Assembly: GCA_028284675.1 (NCBI GenBank)
Contig: JANQRI010000008.1
Coordinates: forward strand, 62,001 to 126,000
Source: Gammaproteobacteria bacterium
GTDB lineage: Bacteria; Pseudomonadota; Gammaproteobacteria; HTCC5015
Length of the DNA stretch: 64,000 bases
Direction: 5' to 3'
A program made the translations under genes and the position numbers. Numbering within the stretch: position 1 is the stretch's first letter; the number at the start of each line of letters is the position of its first letter. Below, in pieces: positions 26,355-35,660 of this stretch. The notes under the pieces were generated by a model. It was not told the DNA's origin, ran no database searches, and saw only the letters and a program-made list of their open reading frames with translations.

Positions 26355-27674
26355 ATGCCAACAGAATTATTAATGGATATGCTGAGGGAGCAAACCCGCA
26401 AACAGCATCAAAAAGTAGATAGCTCAGAGTTTTTCTCTGCACTGCTTATGTTGCGCCTGCCGCTGGAAAGCTATATAGGCTTTCTAAAAACAATGGCTGT
26501 TGTTAATTATGTTCTGGAACATGAACTCAACCGCAACAACATTCCAGAAATAAATAAAACCTGGCAAGCTGCGCGGATGACCAAATCACTTCATATCCGG
26601 AAAGACCTGTCGTATTTTGAACCAATGAATATCCTGGATATTGGCAGCAACAATGATGATACTATACAGCTGGCATCAACCATTCGTGAATGGAGCCATT
26701 CTGAGCCAATACGATTACTGGGGTGCCTTTATGTAATTGAAGGTTCTATGCAAGGTGCAAGAATACTTAAACCGAAGCTGGCCGAATCATATGGATTAAA
26801 AAATGATTCCGGTCTTTCATATTTCACGGTTTATGGAGCTCAATCAAAGAAACAGTGGGACACTTTCAAGCAAAATATGAATGAACTCACACTGTCCGAA
26901 CGAAACCGTGACATAATAATTGATACCGCACAGGAGTTTTTCGCAGCCATAGAAAATATTATCAGACATTTATTTCCAGTTAGTGTCACATTCAATTATT
27001 CTGCAAACCATATAAACCCAAGCGCTGGAAACTATCGGGTATCGGCCGACCCGAGAGAGCTACTGGCAGCTTTTGATGCCGGCGAAATTTCTTATCAAAA
27101 AATCCCTTATTATAAAGAGCGCTATGGTGAACACGGCACACTATTTACCCGTAGTGACAGTGCATGGCTGGTCACGTTAACAGAGAAAGAAATGAATTCG
27201 CTTTATAAACAGATTTTATGGATCGGAGATGTTATGTCATCACGAGGCATGCCGAGGATTCTACTGGAGCAGCATTTAGGCGATCTATACAATACACTTA
27301 TTCAGATCATTCCCGAACGTCAGCCAAAATACGAAAAACTTCGCTTAGCCGCCAGAAAACTTCGGGCCGAGTACCGCAAATGGATCAGCCAGGATGATTT
27401 TGAGGCATTGGCCAGCGAATTTGAAACCAATGTCATAAACCTTTCTGTGCCATTAAAAAACACCGGCCCAATGATTATAGCTGCGATGATAGATCAGAAA
27501 AATGGTATTACTCGTGCAGTCCCGAGTCTGATAGACTGGCTGACAGACAAAGACCGTTTTCCCAGTGAATGGATTTCTGCCGTTCGCGACATTACACAAA
27601 AGACTTTAAAAAAATTAAATGACTCAGAAGCTGAGCAACAAACCAAAGAAACATTAACAACTCAACAAACCTGA
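26355..27674 (+). CDS. Heme-oxygenase-like protein with a large unknown C-terminal domain
   Basis: 439 residues. Residues 1-about 205 match bacterial heme oxygenases: LREQTRKQHQKVD with probable proximal His18, and LGCLYVIEGSMQGARIL, the distal-helix equivalent. Normal bacterial heme oxygenases are about 200 residues. The remaining 230 residues (about 215-439) are a second, mostly helical domain with the striking segments ISYQKIPYYKERYG, SDSAWLVTL and SRGMPRILLEQHL, which I do not recognise. No phytochrome or bilin lyase is in the window, so a pigment role is unsupported; heme-iron recycling is possible. Its own promoter must lie in the 290-base gap upstream, where no clear elements were seen. 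Confidence 0.75.
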   Translation: MPTELLMDMLREQTRKQHQKVDSSEFFSALLMLRLPLESYIGFLKTMAVVNYVLEHELNRNNIPEINKTWQAARMTKSLHIRKDLSYFEPMNILDIGSNNDDTIQLASTIREWSHSEPIRLLGCLYVIEGSMQGARILKPKLAESYGLKNDSGLSYFTVYGAQSKKQWDTFKQNMNELTLSERNRDIIIDTAQEFFAAIENIIRHLFPVSVTFNYSANHINPSAGNYRVSADPRELLAAFDAGEISYQKIPYYKERYGEHGTLFTRSDSAWLVTLTEKEMNSLYKQILWIGDVMSSRGMPRILLEQHLGDLYNTLIQIIPERQPKYEKLRLAARKLRAEYRKWISQDDFEALASEFETNVINLSVPLKNTGPMIIAAMIDQKNGITRAVPSLIDWLTDKDRFPSEWISAVRDITQKTLKKLNDSEAEQQTKETLTTQQT

Positions 27675-27693
27675 TATACACCGCAGGATCAAG

Positions 27694-28785
27694 CTAATCG
27701 TCTCTTTTAAATGCAAGCGTTTTAACTTGAGCATAAAGACTTTGTTGCACTGCCAAACCCATTTGCTCCCAGGAACGCCGTGTTACTTGAGCCAATAAAA
27801 AATCGTCGCAACATTTTAACCGCACACTGACATAACCTTCTGCTTTATTTAAATGAAAATCATCGATTCTGACAGGCAGTGTATTTAAAATAGAACTACT
27901 GCTTGGCCGCTCCAGACTTAAACTCACATCACTTGCCATAACTCTGAACCGAACCCGGCTGCCATGTTCCCCAAACTTTCCGACAGCAAATAATCTACAG
28001 CCGGATAATGAAATCTCTGAAATATTATCGCTCTCATCATAGCCGGTTACTGTTCCTGACAATACACTACCGGCTTGTGGCCCGGACAAAACCGGCAAAT
28101 CCAAACGGGCGGTAACACTTTGCAAATCACCCTGTGCAACAATATTGCCGGCCTCGATGATTACCAGGTTATCGCATAAACGAACAATCTCCTGCATGCT
28201 ATGGCTCACATAGAAAACAGGCAACTCCCATTGCGTATGCAGCTCTTCAAAAAAAGGCAAAATTTGCTGCTTACTTGCATGATCCAAAGATGCCAATGGC
28301 TCATCCATAAGCACTAATTGCGGATTTCGCAATAGCGCTCTAGCAACGGCAACCCGCTGCTGCTCACCTCCAGACAACTCAGTCGGCCTGCGCACCAGCA
28401 ATTTCTGCAAACCAAACTGCTCGATAACAGCCCCCAATTCCAACCCAGAACCTTTGCCGGAATTACGACGCTGACTGTAGTTTAAATTTGCCAGAACCGA
28501 CAAATGCGGAAACAACCTGGCATCTTGAAAAACATAAGCAAGCCGGCGCTTATAAGGAGGAACAAAAATTTTTTCGGCACTGCACTGCCAGCAATCCTGG
28601 CCCAGCTCGACCTTTCCCTGAACCTCCCGCTCCAAACCCGCAATACAGCGCAGCAATGAAGTTTTGCCTGCACCGGAAGCACCATAAATACCTGTAATAC
28701 CCCGCGCAGGGACTTGTAACGCGGCATTAAGCTGAAAGCTGCCACGTCGGTATTGAATATCACAATAACCGATATTTTCTGTCAC
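27694..28785 (-). CDS. modC: Molybdate ABC transporter ATP-binding protein ModC
   Basis: 363 residues. Walker A GASGAGKTS (about 34-42), signature LSGGEQQR, Walker B LVLMDEPLASLD, and a C-terminal molybdate-binding MOP-type domain (about 295-360) are in the expected order and total length. It energises molybdate import. It ends the modABC operon, 12 bases after modB, and faces the heme-oxygenase-like gene tail to tail with 19 bases between the stops. Confidence 0.95.
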   Translation of the reverse strand: MTENIGYCDIQYRRGSFQLNAALQVPARGITGIYGASGAGKTSLLRCIAGLEREVQGKVELGQDCWQCSAEKIFVPPYKRRLAYVFQDARLFPHLSVLANLNYSQRRNSGKGSGLELGAVIEQFGLQKLLVRRPTELSGGEQQRVAVARALLRNPQLVLMDEPLASLDHASKQQILPFFEELHTQWELPVFYVSHSMQEIVRLCDNLVIIEAGNIVAQGDLQSVTARLDLPVLSGPQAGSVLSGTVTGYDESDNISEISLSGCRLFAVGKFGEHGSRVRFRVMASDVSLSLERPSSSSILNTLPVRIDDFHLNKAEGYVSVRLKCCDDFLLAQVTRRSWEQMGLAVQQSLYAQVKTLAFKRDD

Positions 28786-28797
28786 TCAACTATACCC

Positions 28798-29484
28798 TTA
28801 CCGCTGATAGCGCCATCGACGATTAAAAAAGTACATCAAAAATAATGCACAAAAAGCAAAAACCAATAATAAAATCGATAATCTGTGTGCACTTTGATAA
28901 TTCATTGACTCGACATGATCATAAATCGCGATTGATATCACCCGCGTTTCTCCTGGGATATTACCGCCAACCATTAATATCACACCAAACTCGCCTAATG
29001 TATGCGCAAAGCCCATCACCGCCGCTGTTAAGAAACCTCTGCTTGCCAGCGGCACGATGACAGTAAAAAAAGTATCAAGCGGCCCCGCACCCAGGGTCCA
29101 TGCCGCCTCCACTATGGCGGAACCTATATCCTCGAATGCGTTTTGAAGCGGCTGCACAACGAATGGAAAACTGTAAACAATCGAAGCTATTACCAGTCCG
29201 GTAAAAGAAAATGTTAATGACTGGTCTGAGAACTGCAACCAGAACTCTCCAATTGCCCCGGCCGGCCCCAGTAAAACCAACAAATAAAAACCCAATACTG
29301 TTGGCGGCAAAACCACGGGTAATGCAATAACCGCCTCAACTGCTGTTTTAAAAACAGATCTGGTTTGAGACAACCACCAGGCCAGTGGCGCACCGATCAA
29401 AATAAGTATTAAAGTGGTGACAAACGCAAGGCGTATGGATAACCATATAGGCCCAGTTTCCAAAAACCATTCACTTATCGGCAC
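28798..29484 (-). CDS. modB: Molybdate ABC transporter permease ModB
   Basis: 228 residues with five predicted membrane helices. The family start LSIRLAFVTTLILILIGAPLAWWLS and the EAA loop around VEAAWTLGAGPLDTFFTVIVP are clear. ModB forms the membrane channel of the molybdate transporter with ModC. Its start overlaps the modA stop by 14 bases, indicating translational coupling. Confidence 0.95.
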   Translation of the reverse strand: MPISEWFLETGPIWLSIRLAFVTTLILILIGAPLAWWLSQTRSVFKTAVEAVIALPVVLPPTVLGFYLLVLLGPAGAIGEFWLQFSDQSLTFSFTGLVIASIVYSFPFVVQPLQNAFEDIGSAIVEAAWTLGAGPLDTFFTVIVPLASRGFLTAAVMGFAHTLGEFGVILMVGGNIPGETRVISIAIYDHVESMNYQSAHRLSILLLVFAFCALFLMYFFNRRWRYQR

Positions 29485-30283
29485 TTTTCAACCTCACTGC
29501 CGGCAACTTGTAACCAAACCGCTTGATAATATTTTGGGCCGCAGTACTTTTTAAAAAAATCATAAACTCTTTAGCAGCGATATTATCCGCACCACGATTT
29601 AAAAGCACCACTTGCTGCTGAATCGGCTGATGATACTCTTCGGGAACTTCCCATCGACAGCCCCCGATGCCTATATTCGGGTGATAGGTTTGTGCACGGG
29701 CGATAAAACCGATAGACGCATTTAGTGACTTCACAAACTGCAGCACCTGTGCAATATTTTCACCCACTGCAAGCCGGCCGTCCATTTGCCTGAGCAAACC
29801 CAGATGAAGCAGGGTTTGCCGGGCAGCCAAACCATAAGGTGCGGTATTTGGATTAGCAATTGCCAATCGCCTAAAGTTCAGACTTTGCAATACCTGCAGA
29901 CAATTTTCACCTTTATAGCGCTCATCTGCGGACCACAAAACCAAACCGCCGAGCGCATACGTAAAACGACTGCCGGCAACCGCATGATCCGCTTCCTCCA
30001 ATCGCTTAGGTCTGTCAGCATCCGCTGACATAAAAACATCATAAGGCGCACCATTGATTACTTGCGCATATAGTTTACCACTGGATGCCGAGCTCATGCT
30101 TAATGAATACCCGGATACTTCTTTAAACTCTGCAATCAACTCTTGTGCGGTAAGCCTGAAATTACCGGCAACTGCAACACCTGCAGATTCTGCAAAAGCA
30201 GAAGAAAAACAACATAGCGTTAATGCCAGTCCATAAATCAGAGCATTAACAGAAGGTTTATATTGTAGAAAAAACAAATTCAT
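29471..30283 (-). CDS. modA: Molybdate-binding periplasmic protein ModA
   Basis: 270 residues from the ATG giving MNLFFLQYKPSV, which places a normal signal peptide (ending SSAFAES, about residue 32) at the N-terminus; a longer reading from 30367 adds 28 residues with no signal-like character. The ModA landmarks VAVAGNFRLTAQELI, SSASSGKLYAQVINGAPYDVF and SADADRPKRLEE are present. It captures molybdate for the ModBC complex. Molybdenum import fits the Mo hydroxylase gene at the left edge of the window. Confidence 0.92.
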   Translation of the reverse strand: MNLFFLQYKPSVNALIYGLALTLCCFSSAFAESAGVAVAGNFRLTAQELIAEFKEVSGYSLSMSSASSGKLYAQVINGAPYDVFMSADADRPKRLEEADHAVAGSRFTYALGGLVLWSADERYKGENCLQVLQSLNFRRLAIANPNTAPYGLAARQTLLHLGLLRQMDGRLAVGENIAQVLQFVKSLNASIGFIARAQTYHPNIGIGGCRWEVPEEYHQPIQQQVVLLNRGADNIAAKEFMIFLKSTAAQNIIKRFGYKLPAVRLKSADK

Positions 30284-30360
30284 ACCTAACCCGTCTATAT
30301 AATAAAAACTCAAAAGCCTCTTCGCACAAAATTCAAGCTTATTCGGCAGAAACCCTGAAT

Positions 30361-30381
30361 AAACCAAAAGCTTTTTGGTTT
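30361..30381. repeat. Perfect 9-bp inverted repeat upstream of modA
   Basis: AAACCAAAA (30361-30369) pairs with TTTTGGTTT (30373-30381) around a 3-base loop. It lies between modA (minus) and the small membrane protein (plus), about 80 bases before the modA start, and overlaps a TATAAT-like hexamer at 30381-30386 on the plus strand. It does not match the ModE consensus. It may be an operator for either gene or a short hairpin. Confidence 0.4.
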
Positions 30382-30502
30382 ATAATAAGAAAGACGCCGG
30401 CATTTTTTATATGGGATTAATACAAATTTAATCTGTCACCAATTTTAAAACATATCAGCTTCAGACATAAGAGCCGTCACACCCAATAAACAGAGAATCG
30501 CA

Positions 30503-31162
30503 ATGACCAGCAACACTCCTCAAAACAAAGACCGCAAACAATCTTTCGTCATATTGATAACCATTATTTGTACCATAATAGCCACCACTGCAATAATGGC
30601 ACTCGTCATTAAGTATTATTTATTCCCGTCTCCACTGAAACCGGTAACATTAAACACTAAAGAAAAGCAAAAACTAAGCGCGAAGCTTGAGCGGCTGAAC
30701 CCTGGTCTGAGAGCCGACATTCACACAGGCAATACACTCAAACCGGAACCCTACACAGAAAGCAAAACAGATCGCAAAATTAGTTTTACCGAGCGCGAAA
30801 TAAATGCCTTGCTTGCACATAATACCAACCTTGCAGACAAACTCGCTATTGATTTTTCAGACAATATGATCAGCGCCAAAATGCTGGTTCCGATGGATAA
30901 AGATTTTCCACTCATTGGCGGAAGAATCATTCGCGTAAATATGGGCATGACACTTGAATATAAAAATGCAAAACCAGTTGCTATTTTAAGAGGCATCAGC
31001 CTTATGGGTGTGCCATTGCCGAATGCCTGGATCGGTAACCTTAAGAATATTGATCTTATTCAGGAGTTCGGTGATCAAAATGGATTTTGGCACAGCTTCT
31101 CAGAAGGTGTACAAGATGTCCAGGTTATTGACGGATCTCTTAAAATTGAATTACGTGAATAA
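30503..31162 (+). CDS. Single-pass membrane protein of unknown function (DUF2140/YpmS-like)
   Basis: 219 residues. A cytoplasmic N-terminus of about 14 residues, one membrane helix (about 16-38) and an extracytoplasmic beta-rich domain. The stretch FTEREINALLAHNTNLADKLAIDFSDN recalls YpmS-type (DUF2140) proteins, whose function is not known. An AGAGAATC ribosome site precedes the ATG. The 3' end overlaps the next coding region by eight bases if that gene starts at the GTG 31155. I do not assign a function. Confidence 0.75.
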   Translation: MTSNTPQNKDRKQSFVILITIICTIIATTAIMALVIKYYLFPSPLKPVTLNTKEKQKLSAKLERLNPGLRADIHTGNTLKPEPYTESKTDRKISFTEREINALLAHNTNLADKLAIDFSDNMISAKMLVPMDKDFPLIGGRIIRVNMGMTLEYKNAKPVAILRGISLMGVPLPNAWIGNLKNIDLIQEFGDQNGFWHSFSEGVQDVQVIDGSLKIELRE

Positions 31163-31748
31163 AGCCGTAGCAACAAATCGAAGCAACCGGTATCATATTC
31201 TTATATTTATATTTCTGGTTAGCGTTTACACCTTCCCGCTTTACGCATTAACCGAAGCACCACAGGCCGCTCCTGAGTGGGAACTCGATTACTGGATTAA
31301 CTCAGAGCCACTGAAACTAAGCGCCTTACGGGGCAAAGTCATATTAGTACGCTGGTGGACAGCGCCCGATTGCCCTTATTGCAGCATCAGTGCTGCAGCG
31401 CTAAATCAATGGCATAGCCAGTATTCTGAGCAGGGACTTGTAGTGATTGGCATTTATCATCACAAAAAATCATCACCATTGAACATTGCAGATGTTGGAA
31501 AATATACTAAACTCTTCAAATTTGAGTTTCCAGTGGCCATAGACCTCAGATGGAGAACCCTACGTCACTGGTTGCCGGCCGGCTCAAAAAGTTGGACCAG
31601 CGCCAGCTTCATAATCGGCAAATACGGCAAAATTCACCATATACACTCTGGAGGCGCATACACCGCGGGTGACGATGATTACAAGCAAATGGACGCTGTG
31701 ATTCAGACTTTGCTGCAGAAACCGTACCCCACGCCTGCAGACACATAG
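31155..31748 (+). CDS. Exported thioredoxin-like (TlpA/redoxin) protein
   Basis: 197 residues if translation starts at the GTG 31155, which gives a proper signal peptide (about 10-33) and overlaps the upstream stop by eight bases; ATG 31116 is an alternative with a 47-base overlap. The thioredoxin-fold active site is DCPYC (Cys73 and Cys76 of this numbering) in the segment RWWTAPDCPYC, and the later GKYGKIHHIHSGG matches the cis-Pro/beta-hairpin end of TlpA-type proteins, although the usual cis-Pro stretch reads SWTSASFIIG here without a clear Pro. It probably reduces or exchanges disulfides in the periplasm, possibly for cytochrome c maturation or peroxide sensing. Confidence 0.78.
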   Translation: MNKAVATNRSNRYHILIFIFLVSVYTFPLYALTEAPQAAPEWELDYWINSEPLKLSALRGKVILVRWWTAPDCPYCSISAAALNQWHSQYSEQGLVVIGIYHHKKSSPLNIADVGKYTKLFKFEFPVAIDLRWRTLRHWLPAGSKSWTSASFIIGKYGKIHHIHSGGAYTAGDDDYKQMDAVIQTLLQKPYPTPADT

Positions 31749-31768
31749 CATCGTTTAAGGAATACAAT

Positions 31769-32263
31769 ATGAGCAAAACACCGAAAAAAACACCAGAGAA
31801 CCCCAACTATCTCAGTGAAGTCGAAATACTTCTGGTCGAAGATGACGAAGGTCATGCCGAACTGATTGAACGCAATTTAAGAAACACAGGTATTGATAAC
31901 AAAATCTCTCACTTCGATGATGGCGATAAAATAGTCCAGTTTCTCCAAACCCTTGCAATCGGCAACAACACCGCAAAATACCTAATGATTCTGGATCTTA
32001 ATATGCCAAGACTGAATGGCATGGAAGTTCTACAGTATATGAAATCCGATGAAACGACAAAGAATATTCCTATTGTAATACTAACCACAGCAAACGATGA
32101 TATCTCTGCCGATTCCTGCTACGAATATGGTTGTAACCTGTTTATGCACAAGCCGGTAAACTATGAAGAGTTTTGTAGTGCAATTCAGGATCTGGGTGCA
32201 ATAGTCAGAAGCGCAAGATTTAGAGGCCATATAAAAGCCAACCGCACAATGACATATTATTGA
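31769..32263 (+). CDS. Single-domain response regulator (Rcp1-type CheY-like)
   Basis: 164 residues, one receiver domain and no output domain. Acidic pocket at Glu24-Asp25-Asp26 (VEDDEG), phosphoacceptor Asp76 (LDLNMP), Thr in ILTTAND, and Lys in MHKPV. The MPRLNGMEVLQYMK layout and the slightly long loop around 60-70 resemble Rcp1-type regulators that pair with phytochrome-like kinases. It faces the hybrid kinase gene tail to tail, with nine bases between stops, so cross-talk with that kinase is likely. Confidence 0.93.
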   Translation: MSKTPKKTPENPNYLSEVEILLVEDDEGHAELIERNLRNTGIDNKISHFDDGDKIVQFLQTLAIGNNTAKYLMILDLNMPRLNGMEVLQYMKSDETTKNIPIVILTTANDDISADSCYEYGCNLFMHKPVNYEEFCSAIQDLGAIVRSARFRGHIKANRTMTYY

Positions 32264-32272
32264 ATATACAAC

Positions 32273-33466
32273 CTAATTAGGCTCTTTCGGAATACTGAAA
32301 TAAAAAGTTGAGCCTTTATCAGGCTCTGAGTCAAACCAAATATCACCACCGTGACGTTTTATTATTGCACGCACTAACGGCAAACCCACCCCCTCTCCAG
32401 GCACACCCTCCGTGTTTGCCGCTCTTCGAAACACATCGAATACTTTATACCAATCCTGCTCAGCAATACCACGGCCATTATCACAAACCGAAAAAACCGT
32501 ATAAGCGCCATTGGCAGACGCACTGATCGTAATTTTGCCCTTACGCTCCGGGGCTGTGTATTTAATGGCATTATCCAAAATATTGCTAAACACATGCTCC
32601 AGTGTTGCCCGGTCTGCATTGACTTTAGGCATATTATCAATCACAACATTTAAACCGGCCCGATCTATCTGATGACTCACTGTATCAACGCATTGCCTTA
32701 CAAGCGACATTGTATCGACCTCTTCGAATAGCAATACCCTCTTACCAATCAGTGACAACTGCAATACCGCGTCCGTTAACCGATCCATCTTGGCCGTTGC
32801 ACTATGAATGAACGCCAGGGATTTTGGTATTTGTGTACCCAACTCATGAGCCAACTGCTCCTGATCCTCAAGATCGAACTCAGCTATTTTGCCTTCAAAT
32901 AATTTTTGCACGGTATCCAAAGACCGCTTAAGCTCAACTGCGAACCCCTGGACGTTAATCAACGGAGACCGTAAATCATGCGATGCCAGAGACATAAACC
33001 GGGCCAACTCTTCATTAGTATCTTTAAGCTTGCGGGCCTGGCGCTGCAATTCAAAATTTAGTCGATGCCTTTCAATTGCATAACGAATACACCGCGCCAA
33101 TGTGCTTTCATCAAGCATATTTTTCGGTAGATAATCCTGCGCACCGCGACGGACCAGTTCCACCCCCATTATCTCTTCTGAGTCGACACCGGTCAGCACA
33201 ACAACCGGGATATCATCATGCTCAGCGCGCAAACGCTCAACCATCCCGGGACCATTTCCATCCGGCAGATACAAATCCAGCAGCACAAGATCTATATTTT
33301 TTTGCTTTAACGCACTCAACCCAGCTTGCAGGGTACTCGTATGCGTAATATCCGCTCCACGAATTCTTCCATAACCGGGCAACCAGCAACTCAATAATAA
33401 TTGACTGATGACTTTGGCATCAGTTATATCATCCTCGATTAGCAAAACATTCAGTATATCCATCAC
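32273..33466 (-). CDS. Response regulator-histidine kinase hybrid
   Basis: 397 residues. An N-terminal receiver (about 5-125, phosphoacceptor Asp64 in LLDLYLPDGNG) is followed by a coiled-coil linker and a histidine kinase core: H-box SLASHDLRSP with His163, N-box NILDNAIKYT, G1 DNGRGIAEQDW, G2 GEGVGLPLVRAIIKRHGG. There are no membrane segments, so it is a cytosolic kinase whose input is phosphorelay from another kinase, plausibly the one encoded upstream on the same strand. This receiver-first layout is common in phytochrome-like relay sets. Confidence 0.93.
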   Translation of the reverse strand: MMDILNVLLIEDDITDAKVISQLLLSCWLPGYGRIRGADITHTSTLQAGLSALKQKNIDLVLLDLYLPDGNGPGMVERLRAEHDDIPVVVLTGVDSEEIMGVELVRRGAQDYLPKNMLDESTLARCIRYAIERHRLNFELQRQARKLKDTNEELARFMSLASHDLRSPLINVQGFAVELKRSLDTVQKLFEGKIAEFDLEDQEQLAHELGTQIPKSLAFIHSATAKMDRLTDAVLQLSLIGKRVLLFEEVDTMSLVRQCVDTVSHQIDRAGLNVVIDNMPKVNADRATLEHVFSNILDNAIKYTAPERKGKITISASANGAYTVFSVCDNGRGIAEQDWYKVFDVFRRAANTEGVPGEGVGLPLVRAIIKRHGGDIWFDSEPDKGSTFYFSIPKEPN

Positions 33467-33532
33467 TAAAATCTTTTTTTATTTAAGCGCTTTTGAAATA
33501 CGCAACACAGAAGGCTATCTCCAGAGAGCATA

Positions 33533-34267
33533 TCAATACAAAACAAGCTTACCCTTAGGCACAATGCAGTTCACTGACAATCCGCCAAGATCAGAATCAC
33601 CAAATACAATATTGCCCTTATAATACTCCAGCACACGTTCACATAAAGCCAGACCCATCCCCATACCGTCAGGGTGCTTTTCCTCAAAATCGAACCGCCG
33701 AAAAATACCCGTTAGCTCAGAATGAAATTTTTTTTCAACACCGATACCATTATCCTGAACATTCAAATTGAGATTATTGTGTTCACAAAACAACCAGTCC
33801 AGACGCACATAGGGTTTTTGTCCGTTAGGCTGATATACCAAGCTATTCTTCAACAATGCGGAAAGCAGCATATTCCAATGCCTATAAACCACATCCATCA
33901 CCGGTAAACCCCGCACCTCTATTACAGCCTGCTTTTGTTCTATAAGAGCTGCGTGCTCAGCCAACACACCTTCCCAAACCTCAGCAAGCGGACTTACATC
34001 CGCCGATTGAGAACAATTGAACACATCACCGTACATGGACAAACCCGCCAGCATCTTCTGCGTTTTTTCGGTACTTTCAGATATGTGAGCCAACCACCCC
34101 TGCGCGTCTTCTCCCAACTGGTCTTGATAATTTTTTAACAAAAGCGACGTGAAACCATATGTATGGCGTAATGGTGCACCCAAATCATGCGCAAGGCGGT
34201 GAATCACTTTTTGAACCGCATCAGTTTTAGGGCCAAACTGGTTTTTCACAGTGTTACTCGCCAACAA
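33533..34267 (-). CDS. Short cytosolic histidine kinase without sensor domain
   Basis: 244 residues made of only the catalytic core. H-box LAHDLGAPLRHTYGF (His27), N-box ALLKNSLVYQ, G1 DNGIGVEKKF, F-box IFRRFDFEEKH and G2 GMGMGLALCERVLEYYKG are visible. There is no sensor or membrane part, so an adaptor or partner must provide the signal. It lies 66 bases upstream of the hybrid kinase on the same strand. The set of three proteins contains no DNA-binding output. Confidence 0.88.
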   Translation of the reverse strand: MLASNTVKNQFGPKTDAVQKVIHRLAHDLGAPLRHTYGFTSLLLKNYQDQLGEDAQGWLAHISESTEKTQKMLAGLSMYGDVFNCSQSADVSPLAEVWEGVLAEHAALIEQKQAVIEVRGLPVMDVVYRHWNMLLSALLKNSLVYQPNGQKPYVRLDWLFCEHNNLNLNVQDNGIGVEKKFHSELTGIFRRFDFEEKHPDGMGMGLALCERVLEYYKGNIVFGDSDLGGLSVNCIVPKGKLVLY

Positions 34268-34364
34268 TATATAAAGGTTATTATAGCCCTACACCGGGCA
34301 CTATATCAGGCACCAAACTCCAGATCCTTTATAACCGAAGTTCGCAGCAATTTTGAGACAGGTT

Positions 34365-35516
34365 CTACTTTTTTACACTGCGATAAATTTCAGACTCAGG
34401 CTTAAATGCAAGCGCAGCAAACGCAAAATGCACACCAATATCCACACGTCGCAACTGCACCCCCTTAAATGTACCTTCCACAGCCTTGCCCAGCAAAGTC
34501 CACACCGAACCGGTTTGTGTATCAACTATCCTTCCGTCAACATATTCAAAACTTAACTGCCTGCCATCAACCTCCCGGGAATACGCAAATGCGGCAGGCA
34601 CATCCGATGATCTCAAAATCTCAGTTTTATCCAATGGGGAAACATAATTGGATTTACAGAAAACAACCAACGGCACCTTACTGACTTCATCATTCAGAAC
34701 AATATACTCTCGAATCACGCTGTAAGGATAAAGCTTGGTAACCCCATTAACCCTTATATTTAACACCCGCTCCATTGGCGGCAAACGCGGATCTGTTTCA
34801 TCCTTAAACTTAAAAGGCGAACTATCAATCGAATCATACCCCCGAAAAGGGTTTAATCCATATTGACGCCGGTAACCGGTATCCCGCGATAAAACTTTTC
34901 CTTTCGGGTAGTGCCGCGAAAAATCAGCAAACGAAATCAAATGTGACGGGTATGAAACCAACTGCCTGCCGGCAAACTTACCGACAATAGACTCACCGGT
35001 AAACTGCTGCCACCATGACTTCGTTTGATGATCATACATTATAAGCCCGCTGTTCCGAAGCAATCCGGTGATACCCATTTTCAATTTTGTATCACCCAGT
35101 CTGCGCCTGTAGGCATATCCACTGTTACAAAGCGGGCAAAAAGTCACGACTACCGGCTCACCTTTAATCCTATCATTGACAACCTGGTGATAAATCATGA
35201 TTTGGATCGGGTAAGCGCGCGCGACACCTTTCACAACCACTGCAATCACAGGCTCTTTTGGAAACAGCCACTTACCGGCATTATGAATACTGACAAAACG
35301 CGGCCGATTTATCGCGGGCACACCGTCCTTCGGAATACCACTGGCGACAATATCCTTAAGGTTCACCGTCCTGCTGGTAAAATCTGTTTGTGGCCACAGT
35401 GCACGCCACTCTTGCACTTCAGCAGTAACAACCAGAGGCACAAACACAAGAAGAGCCGCTGCAAACCGGCACAAACCGCGCCCGATACTGCTTATAGATG
35501 GCGACGCTTTAATCAA
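34365..35516 (-). CDS. DUF3179 domain-containing exported protein
   Basis: 383 residues. An N-terminal signal region (about 14-32, ending VVTAEV) is followed by the DUF3179 domain over nearly the whole chain: VVVTFCPLCNSGYAYRR, WWQQFTGESIVGKFAG and VVFCKSNYVSPLD are typical segments. The conserved CPLC cysteines may bind metal or form a disulfide. The family is of unknown function and often periplasmic. No operon partner is evident. Confidence 0.88.
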   Translation of the reverse strand: MIKASPSISSIGRGLCRFAAALLVFVPLVVTAEVQEWRALWPQTDFTSRTVNLKDIVASGIPKDGVPAINRPRFVSIHNAGKWLFPKEPVIAVVVKGVARAYPIQIMIYHQVVNDRIKGEPVVVTFCPLCNSGYAYRRRLGDTKLKMGITGLLRNSGLIMYDHQTKSWWQQFTGESIVGKFAGRQLVSYPSHLISFADFSRHYPKGKVLSRDTGYRRQYGLNPFRGYDSIDSSPFKFKDETDPRLPPMERVLNIRVNGVTKLYPYSVIREYIVLNDEVSKVPLVVFCKSNYVSPLDKTEILRSSDVPAAFAYSREVDGRQLSFEYVDGRIVDTQTGSVWTLLGKAVEGTFKGVQLRRVDIGVHFAFAALAFKPESEIYRSVKK

Positions 35517-35660
35517 ATCGCTTCCTCAACCATGCTTATTCATTGGATTAGTAATATTTCGGCAAGCAAGTTCAAATTCCCTGCAAATTATAGCAAAATA
35601 GTACTTTATTTCATTGATCCAGTGCTCCAAAACGGAGCGTTGCTTTCATTCTCCCAACAA

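Noticed and set aside
26355..34267. Bacteriophytochrome system (heme oxygenase plus relay proteins)
   Set aside because: The heme-oxygenase-like gene and the two-component genes are separated by modABC, and no phytochrome gene is in the window.
35025..35660. Upstream extension of the LpxR-like open frame
   Set aside because: It lies antisense to the DUF3179 gene, its translation is low in coding character, and the signal peptide begins at 35661.
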